Below, piece after piece: positions 9,519 through 19,496 of a DNA stretch of 64,000 nucleotides. The stretch is taken from contig CP093399.1 in the NCBI GenBank assembly GCA_029027825.1, forward strand, positions 3,348,001-3,412,000, written 5' to 3'. The DNA comes from Rs1 sp029027825 (lineage in GTDB: Bacteria; Pseudomonadota; Gammaproteobacteria; Pseudomonadales; Balneatricaceae). The notes beneath the pieces are model-generated. The model was given only the letters and a program-made list of their open reading frames with translations. It was not told the origin of the DNA and did not search any database. A program made the position numbers and the translations under genes. Positions within the stretch are counted from its first letter, which is position 1. Each line of letters starts with the position of its first letter.

Positions 9519-11837
9519 TTAAAAGGTACCGCCTAATGTGAAATCAAAGTTCTTTTCTTCGTCCCCGGCTTTCTTATTTAACAATTTAGCATAAGAGAAG
9601 GTAAGAGGGCCTAATGGAGTTAACCAAGTAAATCCTAAACCCGCTGAGTATTTCAGATCGTCAAATTTAATGCCTTCATTACAGACAGACTTAACCGGAT
9701 CTCCCGCTATGCAATCTGTCGCATATATTCCACCAAAGTCTAAGAACAACGACGTACGATATTTTTTAGGATCATCTATGCCTATCATTGGAAAAACTAC
9801 GTCTACACCGCCTGTCACCATCACATTACCGCCAATAGAGTCACTTAGACTATCTTGAGGTCCCAGTGAATTTGATGACACTCCACGCATTGATCCGATA
9901 CCGCCAGCGAAATAGTTTTTGAAGAAAGGAAAATCTTTATCTCCTAATTTGTTCGCGTAAGCTATTTTCCCCCTCGCCCCTATTAGCCACTTTTCATCTT
10001 CACTAAAAGGTTTGATCCATGAACCATCATAGGCGAGTCGATAGTAACTCAAATCACTGCCTGGAATAGAAAACTCTAAACTAACACTTTGTTTACGACC
10101 TTTAGTCGGGAATATGCTCCGATTCATCCGATTTTCATTCCAATAGAAAGTAGCATTGGTATTAGTGAATTTATCGCCATTATCTTTAATGTAATTTTTC
10201 ACTTCAGTACTGGTGGTAGTATTTGGTGTTACTTTTATCTTCTCAGCACCAAATCTTACTGCTAACCTTTGATATTCATTAATAGGATAACCAAAAGTGA
10301 CACCCGCTCCATACTCATCTATTTTGTATTTACTTGAAGAGTTTTCATCGAAATCCTCTTTGCGATAAAACACATCAAAGCCACGACTCACCCCATCCAC
10401 TGTATAAAATGGATTTGTATAATCAAACCTAATTTGCTGCTTAACATCTGATTGCGAAAAATTGGCACTGACGCGATTACCAGAACCAAGAAAGTTATCT
10501 TGTGATATGCCAAAATCTAAAATCAATTTTTCACTTTGCGAAAATCCTACGCTAGCAGTAAAATTTCCAGATGCTTGCTCTTGAACTGTCAGTTCAACAT
10601 CTATCTGATCATCTGTCCCGGCCACCGGAGTTGTCGCTATATCGACTTGAGAAAAATATCCAGAGCGATCTAAAGTCTCTTTAGATTTTTTGATCTTACC
10701 ACTGGAGGCAATCGCAGATTCCATTTGTTTGAGTTGTCTGCGAATCACTAAATCAGCAGTTTTTTCATTCCCTCTGATATTGATACGTCTTACATAAGTC
10801 CGCTTTCCCGGTCTGATATAAAAATCTATGTCTACGGTATTTTCATCAACCTTATCAGGGTTAGGCTGAATATTGGCGAACATATAACCACTGTTACCAA
10901 GCACTTCAATCATAGCCTCTCGAGAAGCACTCAATCTCTGACGCGAAAACGTATCGCCAGGTTTAAGCTTAATTACCTTCCTTAAACTTTCCTCAGAGAC
11001 CACTAATTCACCTTTAACATTCAACTTGCCAATCCGGAATTTCTCTCCTTCTACAATATTGATGCTGATGAACACACTTCTTTTATCTGGTGAAATTGAA
11101 ACTTGGGTAGATTCCACTTTGAAGTCGATATAACCACGGTCAAGATAATAAGAGCGCATCGTTTCAATATCAGCTGAAAGACGCTCCCTAGAATAGCGGT
11201 CATCTTTACTGAACCAAGACCACATAGAGGGAAGCCGTGACTGGAACAGTTCAGTTAACTCTTCATTAGTGTAAACATTGTTACCGATAATATTAATGTG
11301 ATTTATTTTGGCAATTCTTCCCTCTGTGATATCGACATTAACCGCAACTCGATTGCCGCTAATCGTCTCGACCTTGATATCGACAATAGCGTTGTATCGA
11401 CCTTGTGATGCATAGACATTTTTCAGCTCAGTTTTAATTTTATCTATTGCTGAGCGTTTAAAAACCACACCTTCTTTTAATCCAGAGTTTTTCAACCCCT
11501 CTAATAGAACATCGGTCTTTAAAACTTTATTGCCTTTAATTCGTATTTTACTAACTGCAGGCCGCTCAATAATTTTAAGAATTAAAATCTTACCATCTTG
11601 ATCAATTTCAATATTTTGAAAATATCCTGAGCGGTACAATCTTTTTACTGCCGCACTTAATGAAGGCTGAGTAACGATATCTCCCGCTGTAATAGGAAAG
11701 TTTCGAAAGACTAAACCTGGCTCAATATGTTGCATCCCTTCAAGGCGTATGTCCTGCACTTTAAATGCCGGAAATGCAGCTGCTGCAATATTAGCCCAAA
11801 ATAAAAACCCGAGTAATAACCCTAACTGTTTTTTCAT
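9519..11837 (-). CDS. bamA: outer membrane protein assembly factor BamA
   Basis: BamA is the pore of the complex that folds beta-barrel proteins into the outer membrane. From the ATG at 11837, preceded by AAGAAGG, the protein is 772 residues. It has a cleavable signal peptide ending near NIAAAA, five POTRA domains to about residue 420, then the barrel. It ends FTLGGTF with the terminal phenylalanine of the outer-membrane sorting signal. A longer frame to 11867 adds ten residues before the signal peptide and is unlikely. It follows rseP in the same direction. Confidence 0.96.
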   Translation of the reverse strand: MKKQLGLLLGFLFWANIAAAAFPAFKVQDIRLEGMQHIEPGLVFRNFPITAGDIVTQPSLSAAVKRLYRSGYFQNIEIDQDGKILILKIIERPAVSKIRIKGNKVLKTDVLLEGLKNSGLKEGVVFKRSAIDKIKTELKNVYASQGRYNAIVDIKVETISGNRVAVNVDITEGRIAKINHINIIGNNVYTNEELTELFQSRLPSMWSWFSKDDRYSRERLSADIETMRSYYLDRGYIDFKVESTQVSISPDKRSVFISINIVEGEKFRIGKLNVKGELVVSEESLRKVIKLKPGDTFSRQRLSASREAMIEVLGNSGYMFANIQPNPDKVDENTVDIDFYIRPGKRTYVRRINIRGNEKTADLVIRRQLKQMESAIASSGKIKKSKETLDRSGYFSQVDIATTPVAGTDDQIDVELTVQEQASGNFTASVGFSQSEKLILDFGISQDNFLGSGNRVSANFSQSDVKQQIRFDYTNPFYTVDGVSRGFDVFYRKEDFDENSSSKYKIDEYGAGVTFGYPINEYQRLAVRFGAEKIKVTPNTTTSTEVKNYIKDNGDKFTNTNATFYWNENRMNRSIFPTKGRKQSVSLEFSIPGSDLSYYRLAYDGSWIKPFSEDEKWLIGARGKIAYANKLGDKDFPFFKNYFAGGIGSMRGVSSNSLGPQDSLSDSIGGNVMVTGGVDVVFPMIGIDDPKKYRTSLFLDFGGIYATDCIAGDPVKSVCNEGIKFDDLKYSAGLGFTWLTPLGPLTFSYAKLLNKKAGDEEKNFDFTLGGTF

Positions 11838-11893
11838 GAAACCCTTCTTAATTATTAAGTCGATCAAAATCCTGTAGTCACTGAATTAATTAG

Positions 11894-13258
11894 TTAAAAT
11901 CTCATAACATCATTAAACATTGCTATCGCCATCATACTGAACAACAATGCCATACCTATTCTTAAACCTATCCCCTGTACTTGCTCTGAAACAGGCTTAC
12001 CTTTAATAATTTCGATCATATAATAAAACAAATGCCCACCATCCAACATTGGGATAGGTAACAAATTCAACACGCCGAGACTAATACTTAAATACGCCAA
12101 GAAACTGATGTACGCTTCAAAACCTGATTCAGCGCTTTGGCTAGCCACTTTAGCGATGGTAATTGGACCGCTTAAATTTTTAACCGAAATAATCCCAACC
12201 AGCATTTTTTTGATGGAACCTAAGGTCAAACTAATCATTTGCCAGGTTTTATTAGTCGCCGCTACTAGCCCGTCTATAACACCCAACTGATTATTTCTGA
12301 TCATGTCTTGTGGCCACTGCGGCGGCTGAACTCCAACACCAACAAAACCAATGATCCGACCAGATTCTAGCGTTTTTCCTGCAGGAGTAATAGGAATTTC
12401 TAATACTGAAGTACTTCGCAACACCTTAAAAGTCAGAGGCTGCTCTGGAGATGACTGAACTTTCTCAACCAACTTATACCAAGTATCTATTTTTGACCCG
12501 GAGATACTAACTACCACATCTGGGCTGAGCAATCCGGCTTTTTCGGCTCTGCCTCCTACAGAAATAACGCCTAGTACTGGCGCAATTTCCGGCCTAAAAG
12601 GCCTGATTCCGATAGCGCTAATCGGACTCTGTTTTTCTAAATCAAAATTCCAACTCTGCAAATTGAGACTATAATTACCTAGATGATACGTCTCGGCATG
12701 CTCTCCACCCTTTATTTGCAATCGCAGCACACCAGAATCACCAATGCGGCGCGCCAGCGCTAAATTAACTTCTTGCCACGAGGCGGTTGACTGCCCATCA
12801 ATGGCGACTATCTCACCTTGTATCGGCAATTTAGCATATTCAGCTATCGAATCTTTTACCACTGATCCTATTACTGGTACGACAGTACTAACACCACTGA
12901 CAAATAGCAGCCAATAAGCTAATACCGCAAAGACCAGATTAACTATCGGCCCAGCCGCTACGATTGCTATCCTTTGGTAGACATTTTTATTATTAAAAGC
13001 TTGATTTTTTTGCGCTTCAGGAACATCACCCTCACGCTCATCAAGCATTTTAACATAGCCACCTAAAGGTATTAGCGCCAGCGCAAACTCGGTACCTTGT
13101 TTATCGATACGGGAATAAAATATTTTCCCGAAGCCCACCGAAAATCTTAACACTTTTACTCCACACAGCCTGGCGACAATAAAATGCCCCCACTCGTGGA
13201 TAGTAACTAAGATTCCCAATGTTACGACAAATGCTACTACTGTTTGAACAAAATCCAA
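11894..13258 (-). CDS. rseP: RIP metalloprotease RseP (site-2 protease)
   Basis: RseP is an inner-membrane zinc protease that cuts anti-sigma factor RseA after DegS and also clears signal peptides. The zinc site HEWGH lies at residues 21-25 in the first membrane segment. Two PDZ domains fill the periplasmic middle part, and the MLDGGH motif with the third zinc ligand lies near the C-terminal membrane segments. The start is TTG, placed immediately after the cdsA TAA, which implies coupled translation. There is no room for dxr, which often separates cdsA from rseP. Confidence 0.95.
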   Translation of the reverse strand: MDFVQTVVAFVVTLGILVTIHEWGHFIVARLCGVKVLRFSVGFGKIFYSRIDKQGTEFALALIPLGGYVKMLDEREGDVPEAQKNQAFNNKNVYQRIAIVAAGPIVNLVFAVLAYWLLFVSGVSTVVPVIGSVVKDSIAEYAKLPIQGEIVAIDGQSTASWQEVNLALARRIGDSGVLRLQIKGGEHAETYHLGNYSLNLQSWNFDLEKQSPISAIGIRPFRPEIAPVLGVISVGGRAEKAGLLSPDVVVSISGSKIDTWYKLVEKVQSSPEQPLTFKVLRSTSVLEIPITPAGKTLESGRIIGFVGVGVQPPQWPQDMIRNNQLGVIDGLVAATNKTWQMISLTLGSIKKMLVGIISVKNLSGPITIAKVASQSAESGFEAYISFLAYLSISLGVLNLLPIPMLDGGHLFYYMIEIIKGKPVSEQVQGIGLRIGMALLFSMMAIAMFNDVMRF

Positions 13259-14071
13259 TTAAGCCACCGGAAGCCATTGTAAACCAATTAAAAACAGCGG
13301 TGCCGCTGCTAACAAACTATCTATTCTGTCCAAGATGCCACCGTGCCCAGGCAAGAGCGAACCACTGTCTTTTAAATCAACATTGCGTTTCAGCATACTC
13401 TCTAATAAGTCACCTAAGACAGACACCATTGAAATTAGTGCCCCTAAAACCAGTAAATATAGCATTTGATTGCTCGGTAAATCTTGCACTAGAGCGAACA
13501 CCAGCGCAGTAATTGACGCCGCAACAACTCCTCCGGCAAAACCTTCTACAGTTTTGCCTGGACTAACATTCGGTGCTAATTTTCGCCGACCAAAATTCTT
13601 TCCCGCCACATAGGCGCCAACATCCGCAGCCCAAACCAACAGCAACACCAACAGCAACCAGCTATTCCCCATCGGCATTACTTTTAACTGTAGCAAGCTC
13701 CACCAAGTAGTGCTTAACAACACCAGACACAATGAAAAACCAACGATTTTATTATTCCACAAGCCTTTGCTCGGATAGGTTTTTACCCAGACGAAAGCAG
13801 CCATCCACACGATAACCACCAGTGGCATAACCACAACCATCGCCCGCTCAAAAAAAACAAACCAAATAACCGCCAACAGAGCGGCTACGCCAGCGATTAA
13901 TGCTGATTTACCTGCGAAATTTCGGATTCCTAAAAACGGCCCCCACTCCCAAGCACCTATTAACATTACCACTGCAACAAATATGGCGACCCCAGTTAAG
14001 GGCAATAAAAAAATTCCAAAGAGTACGGTGGTCGCTAAAATACAAGCTGTTATTATTCTTTGTTTAAGCAC
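13259..14071 (-). CDS. cdsA: phosphatidate cytidylyltransferase
   Basis: CdsA makes CDP-diacylglycerol from phosphatidate and CTP in the inner membrane, the branch point of phospholipid synthesis. The 270-residue protein is almost wholly hydrophobic with about eight membrane segments. It carries the C-terminal CdsA signature LPGHGGILDRIDSL preceded by KDSGS. It begins with GTG one base after the uppS TAG stop, with a GAGG site inside uppS, so uppS-cdsA-rseP look tightly coupled. Confidence 0.95.
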   Translation of the reverse strand: MLKQRIITACILATTVLFGIFLLPLTGVAIFVAVVMLIGAWEWGPFLGIRNFAGKSALIAGVAALLAVIWFVFFERAMVVVMPLVVIVWMAAFVWVKTYPSKGLWNNKIVGFSLCLVLLSTTWWSLLQLKVMPMGNSWLLLVLLLVWAADVGAYVAGKNFGRRKLAPNVSPGKTVEGFAGGVVAASITALVFALVQDLPSNQMLYLLVLGALISMVSVLGDLLESMLKRNVDLKDSGSLLPGHGGILDRIDSLLAAAPLFLIGLQWLPVA

Positions 14072-14072
14072 T

Positions 14073-14828
14073 CTACTTTTCCTCTAATTGCTCACTTGTT
14101 CTGCCGAACCGTCTTTCCCTACTAGTAAAATCTTTAATCGCTACCAGTAGATTCTTTTTATCAAAATCAGGCCAGAGACAATCGACGAAATGATACTCTG
14201 TATAAGCCATTTGCCACACCAAAAAATTACTAATCCGGCTCTCGCCCCCAGTGCGAATACACAGGTCAGGCTTAGCTTGATCCGCCAAACTGACGTATTG
14301 ATTAAACAGCGATTCATCTAAGTCATCCGGACTGCACTTGCCCGCCACACAATCTAGAGCAAACTGCTTCGCCGCCTCAGTAATATCCCACTGACCGCCG
14401 TAATTAGCAGCTATATTCAGCTTTAAACCAGTGTTGCTTTGCGTTAACTCTTCGGCTTTTTTAATCCGCGCCTGCAGCGAAGCGCTAAAACGACTTTTAT
14501 CGCCTATTACTTTTAAGCGTATATTGTGCTTATGCAGTTTTTTAGTTTCTCTGTCTAAGGCTAAACCGAACAGCTCCATCAAACCTCTGACTTCCAGCGC
14601 GGGCCGCTTCCAATTCTCGGTGCTAAAGGCAAACAAACTCAGCGATTCTACTCCTAGCTCGACACAGCCTTCTATCACGCTGCGAACACTTTTAACCGCT
14701 GATTTATGCCCGGCAAGGCTGGGTAGAAAACGTTTTTTAGCCCAGCGATTATTACCATCCATTATAATGGCAATATGACGGGGCATTATCTCATTTTCAG
14801 AAAAGTTCAAATCATCTTTTAAATTCAT
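14073..14828 (-). CDS. uppS: isoprenyl transferase (undecaprenyl diphosphate synthase)
   Basis: UppS condenses isopentenyl diphosphate with farnesyl diphosphate to make the C55 lipid carrier used for peptidoglycan and O-antigen. The IAIIMDGNNRWAKKR block holds the catalytic Asp and phosphate-binding residues. SLFAFSTENWKRP and DLCIRTGGESRISNFLVWQ are the other cis-prenyltransferase signatures. The protein has 251 residues. It follows frr after 45 bp. It needs isopentenyl diphosphate although dxr is missing from this cluster. Confidence 0.95.
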   Translation of the reverse strand: MNLKDDLNFSENEIMPRHIAIIMDGNNRWAKKRFLPSLAGHKSAVKSVRSVIEGCVELGVESLSLFAFSTENWKRPALEVRGLMELFGLALDRETKKLHKHNIRLKVIGDKSRFSASLQARIKKAEELTQSNTGLKLNIAANYGGQWDITEAAKQFALDCVAGKCSPDDLDESLFNQYVSLADQAKPDLCIRTGGESRISNFLVWQMAYTEYHFVDCLWPDFDKKNLLVAIKDFTSRERRFGRTSEQLEEK

Positions 14829-14873
14829 AATTTAAGAAGGCGAGCCACCTTGCTAACAAGATGACTACGTCCA

Positions 14874-15431
14874 TTATATATCCATCAAATCCGTTTCTTT
14901 TTTCTCAAGCAAAGCATCAATTTCAGCAACAAATTTATTGGTCAACTGCTGCACTTTATCTTGAGTCTTGCGATCTTCATCTTCTGAAATTTCTTTCTCT
15001 TTCAGCAAGTCTTTTATATAAGTATTAGCATCACGGCGCGCATTTCTAACCGACACTTTAGCATTTTCTGCCTCTGCTCTGGCTTGGCGGATAAAACCTT
15101 TACGAGTTTCTTGCGTCAGTGCGGGCATGGGCACACGAATTCTCTCACCAGATGTAGCGGGATTCAATCCCAACGATGATTTCATAATCGCTTTTTCAAT
15201 TTCAGGCACCATTGGCTTTTCCCAAGGTACTATCGCCAAAGTTCGCGCATCTTCTACTGAAATGTTGGCCACTTGAGACAGCGGCACTTGCGAACCGTAG
15301 TAATCAACAGTCACTGTATCTAAGATACTCGGATGAGCACGCCCAGTTCGTATTTTTTTAAAATTATCAACTAAAGCAGCAGTGCTTTTATGCATACGCT
15401 CTTCAGTTTCTTGTATGATCTCATTCAGCAT
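14874..15431 (-). CDS. frr: ribosome recycling factor
   Basis: RRF works with EF-G to split the ribosome after termination. At 185 residues it has the standard length, the N-terminal MHKSTAALVDNFKKIRTGRAHPS helix and the C-terminal long helices. The start codon overlaps the end of pyrH by 11 bases, and an AGGAGAG ribosome site lies within pyrH, so the two are translated in a coupled way. Confidence 0.96.
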   Translation of the reverse strand: MLNEIIQETEERMHKSTAALVDNFKKIRTGRAHPSILDTVTVDYYGSQVPLSQVANISVEDARTLAIVPWEKPMVPEIEKAIMKSSLGLNPATSGERIRVPMPALTQETRKGFIRQARAEAENAKVSVRNARRDANTYIKDLLKEKEISEDEDRKTQDKVQQLTNKFVAEIDALLEKKETDLMDI

Positions 15432-16185
15432 ACTTCTCTCCTGTATATTCTTCGTCGCTGATTAAAGTCCCTTCATCACTACCCATGACCAAACCAACTA
15501 ACGCACCCGGTTTGTTCATGTTAAACACTCTAATCGGCATACTGTGATCTCTGGTCAAACAGATAGCTGTTAAATCCATCACTTGTAACTGCTTATCTAA
15601 CAGCTCATCATAGCCTAAGTGCAAGTAGCGCTTGGCCGATGCATCTTTCATCGGATCAGCGGTATACACACCGTCCACCTTAGTTGCTTTTAAAACAACA
15701 TCCGCTTCAACTTCTATACCTCTTAAGCAAGCCGCTGAATCTGTTGTGAAAAATGGATTACCAGTACCTGCCGCGAAGATTACCACATCTCCCTGACCTA
15801 AGTAACGCATAGCATGCCGTCTATCGTAATGATCGACTACGCCACTCATTGGAATGGCAGACATTACGCGAGTGGTAATATTGGCACGCTCTAGAGAATC
15901 ACGTAACGCCAAAGAGTTCATCACTGTCGCCAACATGCCCATGTGATCGCCGGTCACCCGATCCAAGCCGTTGGCACTAAGCGCTGCCCCTCGAAACAAA
16001 TTACCACCACCAATAACGATACCTACCTGCACACCGATGCCAATCAATTGGCCTATTTCTAATGACATCCTATCTAACACTTTGGGATCAATACCAAAGG
16101 TTTCTTTACCTGTAAGCGCTTCACCACTGAGTTTCAGTAGTATTCTCTTGTATTGAGAGAGCTTTTTATTAGTTGCAGTAGGCAT
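15421..16185 (-). CDS. pyrH: UMP kinase
   Basis: PyrH phosphorylates UMP to UDP and is the bacterial hexameric, GTP-activated type. The protein (254 residues) has KRILLKLSGEALTG at the N-terminus, the GGGNLFRG nucleotide loop and the GTGNPFFTTDSAA segment. The ATG at 16185 follows a GGAG site. It begins a new transcription unit (pyrH-frr-uppS-cdsA-rseP and onward), because a clear terminator lies after tsf upstream. Confidence 0.96.
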   Translation of the reverse strand: MPTATNKKLSQYKRILLKLSGEALTGKETFGIDPKVLDRMSLEIGQLIGIGVQVGIVIGGGNLFRGAALSANGLDRVTGDHMGMLATVMNSLALRDSLERANITTRVMSAIPMSGVVDHYDRRHAMRYLGQGDVVIFAAGTGNPFFTTDSAACLRGIEVEADVVLKATKVDGVYTADPMKDASAKRYLHLGYDELLDKQLQVMDLTAICLTRDHSMPIRVFNMNKPGALVGLVMGSDEGTLISDEEYTGEKYAE

Positions 16186-16455
16186 TTAATTTCTCCAGTT
16201 ATACTCATCAAACTTATCACACAACCACTACATCGCGGACAAGCTCTAAACACACATTGCTTAACATCCGACCCCACCAGCGAACAAAAAAGCAACCGAC
16301 CAATTCAACACAACCTAGATACTAAAAAACTCATCGCACTAAGCAGTACGCTGCACATCTCATGTTGCTATAGACTGGCATTTACCTTGATTAATCCACG
16401 GCTAAATCAGAATCCTATCGCCTCCACAATCACAGGATTACCGAAACGACAGATA

Positions 16456-16493
16456 CAAAAAAGCGCATGCCGCTATCATAGCCACATGCGCTT
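16456..16493 (-). terminator. intrinsic terminator after tsf
   Basis: On the minus strand, AAGCGCATG and CATGCGCTT form a perfect 9-bp stem, followed by a run of T. It lies just after the tsf stop and ends the rpsB-tsf unit. The rest of the 324-bp tsf-pyrH gap must hold the pyrH promoter; I cannot place its boxes with confidence. Confidence 0.85.
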
Positions 16494-16509
16494 GAAATGA
16501 CAGCAATTA

Positions 16510-17367
16510 TCAGCTTTTAAGCTGAGCTGCTACTTCCGTTGCGAAATCAACTTCTTTGACTTCAATACCTTCGCCGACTTCCAGGCGCACAAAACTAACT
16601 ACAGATCCACCGGCAGCTTTTACCATTTGACCAACTTTTTGCTCAGGATTCTTAACGAACGCCTGCTCAACTAAGCTGTTTTCAGCAAGAAACTTACTGA
16701 TACGACCGATTACCATCTTCTCAGCAATTTCAACAGGCTTGCTAGCCATATCAGGCTGAGCCATGATAATTGCTTTTTCCTGCTCAACTTCAGCTGCTGG
16801 CATGTCATCTTTATTGACTACACGAGGGTTAGTCGCACTAACGTGCATAGCTACATCTCTAGCCACTTCTTGATTAGCTCCTGAGACAGAAACTAGTGAA
16901 GCGATACGCTTATTGGAGTGAACGTAAGCGCCAATGCACTCACCTTCAACCAGAGAGATACGTCGTAAACTAACGTTTTCACCAATCTTTTGCACTAAAG
17001 CATCACGTACCACGACCATTTCTGCAGTCATGACTACCGCAACATCAGCAGTTTTAGCAGCAAAAGCTGCATCCGTTACTTGCTGTGCAAAATTTAGAAA
17101 GTTTTCTTCACGTGCCGCAAAGTCAGTTTCAGAGTTAACTTCCACTATCACCGCATAAGTACCATCTTCAGAAACTTTGGCTAACACGATACCGTCGGCA
17201 GCAGTACGACCCGCTTTTTTGGCAGCTTTCATGCCCGATGTTTTACGCAATTCTTCAATCGCCTTATCCACATCACCGTCAACTGCTTTAAGTGCTTTTT
17301 TGCACTCCATCATACCTAGACCAGTACGATCACGTAATTCTTTAACTAACTTAGCTGAAACAGCCAT
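16510..17367 (-). CDS. tsf: translation elongation factor Ts
   Basis: EF-Ts exchanges GDP for GTP on EF-Tu. From the ATG at 17367, preceded by AGGGG, the protein is 285 residues and starts MAVSAKLVKELRDRTG, matching the family. The TGLGMMECKKAL and SETDFAARE blocks are present. The frame stays open 11 codons further upstream without support. It follows rpsB, separated by a hairpin that may reduce read-through. Confidence 0.97.
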   Translation of the reverse strand: MAVSAKLVKELRDRTGLGMMECKKALKAVDGDVDKAIEELRKTSGMKAAKKAGRTAADGIVLAKVSEDGTYAVIVEVNSETDFAAREENFLNFAQQVTDAAFAAKTADVAVVMTAEMVVVRDALVQKIGENVSLRRISLVEGECIGAYVHSNKRIASLVSVSGANQEVARDVAMHVSATNPRVVNKDDMPAAEVEQEKAIIMAQPDMASKPVEIAEKMVIGRISKFLAENSLVEQAFVKNPEQKVGQMVKAAGGSVVSFVRLEVGEGIEVKEVDFATEVAAQLKS

Positions 17368-17402
17368 TTTCTTACCCCTTTGATTGCACTCAATCAACAT
17401 TC

Positions 17403-17433
17403 AAAAAAACGGGAGCAAGGCTCCCATTTTTCT
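17403..17433 (-). terminator. hairpin with T-run between rpsB and tsf
   Basis: On the minus strand, GGGAGC and GCTCCC pair around a CTT loop and are followed by seven T. It sits in the 108-bp gap between rpsB and tsf, so it is either a partial terminator that sets the S2 to EF-Ts ratio or a full one. The matching A-run on the other side makes it bidirectional. Confidence 0.8.
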
Positions 17434-17475
17434 ATAAATATTCAAACTTGTTACAACAAACAAACAGATAGTTGT

Positions 17476-18195
17476 TTATTTAACTTCAACAAACTCGCTT
17501 TTATCGCCAGCTGCAACTTCAGCACCTTCAGTGCACGCATCAGCCATTGAACCTACATAAATCTGGATCGCACGCAGAGCATCATCGTTACCAGGAATTA
17601 CATAATCAACGCCATCTGGGTTGCTGTTAGTATCAACAACACCAATTACTGGGATACCTAGCTTGTTTGCTTCATTGATAGCAATACGCTCGTGATCAAC
17701 GTCAATAACGAAAAGTGCGTCAGGTAGACCACCCATTTCTTTGATTCCACCGATTGAACGCTCAAGCTTTTCCATTTCACGTTGACGCATCAACGCTTCT
17801 TTTTTGGTTAGCTGTGAGAAAGTACCGTCATCAGACTGCGACTCTAGCTCACGAAGACGACGAATAGACTGGCGAATAGTCTTATAGTTCGTCAACATAC
17901 CACCTAACCAACGATGGTTAACGTAAGGCATGCCCGCGCGACGCGCTTCTTCTTTAATAATCTTGCTCGCAGCACGCTTAGTACCAACGAACAAAATCTT
18001 GTTTTTATTGACGGCCATGTTCTTAACAATACTCAGAGAGTCGTTTAACGCAGGAAGCGTATGCTCTAAGTTAATGATATGAATTTTATTACGTGAACCG
18101 AAGATATACTGGTTCATCTTTGGGTTCCAGTAACGAGTTTGGTGACCAAAATGTACGCCTGCCTTAAGCAGCTCACGCATTGTAACTTGTGCCAT
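17476..18195 (-). CDS. rpsB: 30S ribosomal protein S2
   Basis: S2 is a small-subunit protein bound near the 16S 5' domain. The ATG at 18195 follows AAGGA and gives MAQVTMRELLKAGVHFGHQ, the family N-terminus, and 239 residues. The frame is open for another 55 codons upstream, but that stretch is the mRNA leader. In other gammaproteobacteria the rpsB leader is an autoregulatory site; here the 165-nt leader is long enough for that, but I did not fold it. It is divergent from map. Confidence 0.97.
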   Translation of the reverse strand: MAQVTMRELLKAGVHFGHQTRYWNPKMNQYIFGSRNKIHIINLEHTLPALNDSLSIVKNMAVNKNKILFVGTKRAASKIIKEEARRAGMPYVNHRWLGGMLTNYKTIRQSIRRLRELESQSDDGTFSQLTKKEALMRQREMEKLERSIGGIKEMGGLPDALFVIDVDHERIAINEANKLGIPVIGVVDTNSNPDGVDYVIPGNDDALRAIQIYVGSMADACTEGAEVAAGDKSEFVEVK

Positions 18196-18519
18196 TGTAG
18201 ACTTTCCTTCTAAGTTTTGGGTTTGACGTCCACACATCCCATATACTAACCTTTGAGCAAATTCGAAGGCACCCAGTAGACGTGACGATGTGTGTGTGAT
18301 TTTCCCAAGCAATAGCCTATCTATTCTCGGGCGCACTTTATACCATAAATCTGCCATCAAATGAAGGAAAAACTCCTAACCGAAGAATAATTTCGTTACA
18401 ATGCCTGAATTATTAAAGCTGCATCAGTAGAACTCAGATCTCTCAGTTGAATCTAAGTTACACATCACCAACACTTCTTTTGCAGACAACTCCCTCAAGA
18501 TTTAGGTTATTAAAACACC

Positions 18520-19290
18520 ATGACTATTCTCGTTAAAACTGCAGATGAAATAAGTAAAATGCGCATTGCTGGAAAACTGGCTGCTGACGTCCTAGAAATG
18601 ATTGAAGAACACGTAGTAGTCGGAGTGACGACCAACCAACTAAACCAAATTTGTCACGATTACATCGTCGATGTACAAAAAGCAATTCCAGCCCCCTTAG
18701 ACTATCACGGTTTTCCAAAATCCATTTGCACTTCGATCAATCAAGTAGTTTGTCACGGCATCCCAAATGACAAAAAACTCAAAAGCGGCGATATTATCAA
18801 CATCGACGTTACTATCATCAAAGACGGCTACCACGGCGATACCAGTAAAATGTTTTACGCTGGCAAAGCACTACCACATGCCCAGCGCTTGGTAGAAATC
18901 ACTCAAGAGTGCCTATACCTAGCTTTAGAACTGGTAAAACCTGGCGCGCATTTAGGAGATTTCGGACAGGCAATCCAAAAACACGCCGAAAACAATCACT
19001 ATACAGTGGTTCGTGAATATTGCGGTCACGGCATTGGCGCAGATTTCCACGAAGACCCACAAGTACTACACTATGGTCGCGCAGGCACAGGTGACATGAT
19101 CTTAGAGGGCAACATATTCACCATCGAGCCAATGATCAACGCCGGTAAGCGCCAAGTTAAGCTCAATAAAAAGGATGGTTGGACAGTGGAAACAGCTGAC
19201 CGCAGACTCTCCGCGCAGTGGGAACACACCATTCTAGTCACCGCAAATGGTTACGAAGTTCTCACTAAGCGCAGCGAGGAAAACTTCTAA
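18520..19290 (+). CDS. map: methionine aminopeptidase, type I
   Basis: Map removes the initiator methionine from nascent proteins. The 256-residue protein has the metal-ligand motifs of the pita-bread fold: NIDVTIIKDGYHGDTS (two Asp), GHGIGADFHEDP (His), TIEPMI (Glu), and a last Glu in SAQWEHTILV. It diverges from rpsB across a 324-bp region and precedes glnD, the common gammaproteobacterial order. Confidence 0.97.
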   Translation: MTILVKTADEISKMRIAGKLAADVLEMIEEHVVVGVTTNQLNQICHDYIVDVQKAIPAPLDYHGFPKSICTSINQVVCHGIPNDKKLKSGDIINIDVTIIKDGYHGDTSKMFYAGKALPHAQRLVEITQECLYLALELVKPGAHLGDFGQAIQKHAENNHYTVVREYCGHGIGADFHEDPQVLHYGRAGTGDMILEGNIFTIEPMINAGKRQVKLNKKDGWTVETADRRLSAQWEHTILVTANGYEVLTKRSEENF

Positions 19291-19496
19291 CTATTTTAGG
19301 GAGATGCAACGGTTATTGGTGAAACAGCACCGCCATAAACCGACATCTGCCAAGATAGCTTTTAACAACTCGCAGTCGCAACACGAGCCCAAGCCGTCTG
19401 ATCGCAATCGATTATTCGGCGCGCGTCCAGACCTGCCATATTTTCCCTTTAGCAAATTAAGAAAGCGCCTCGCCAATTCAACATACAGGACTAAAC

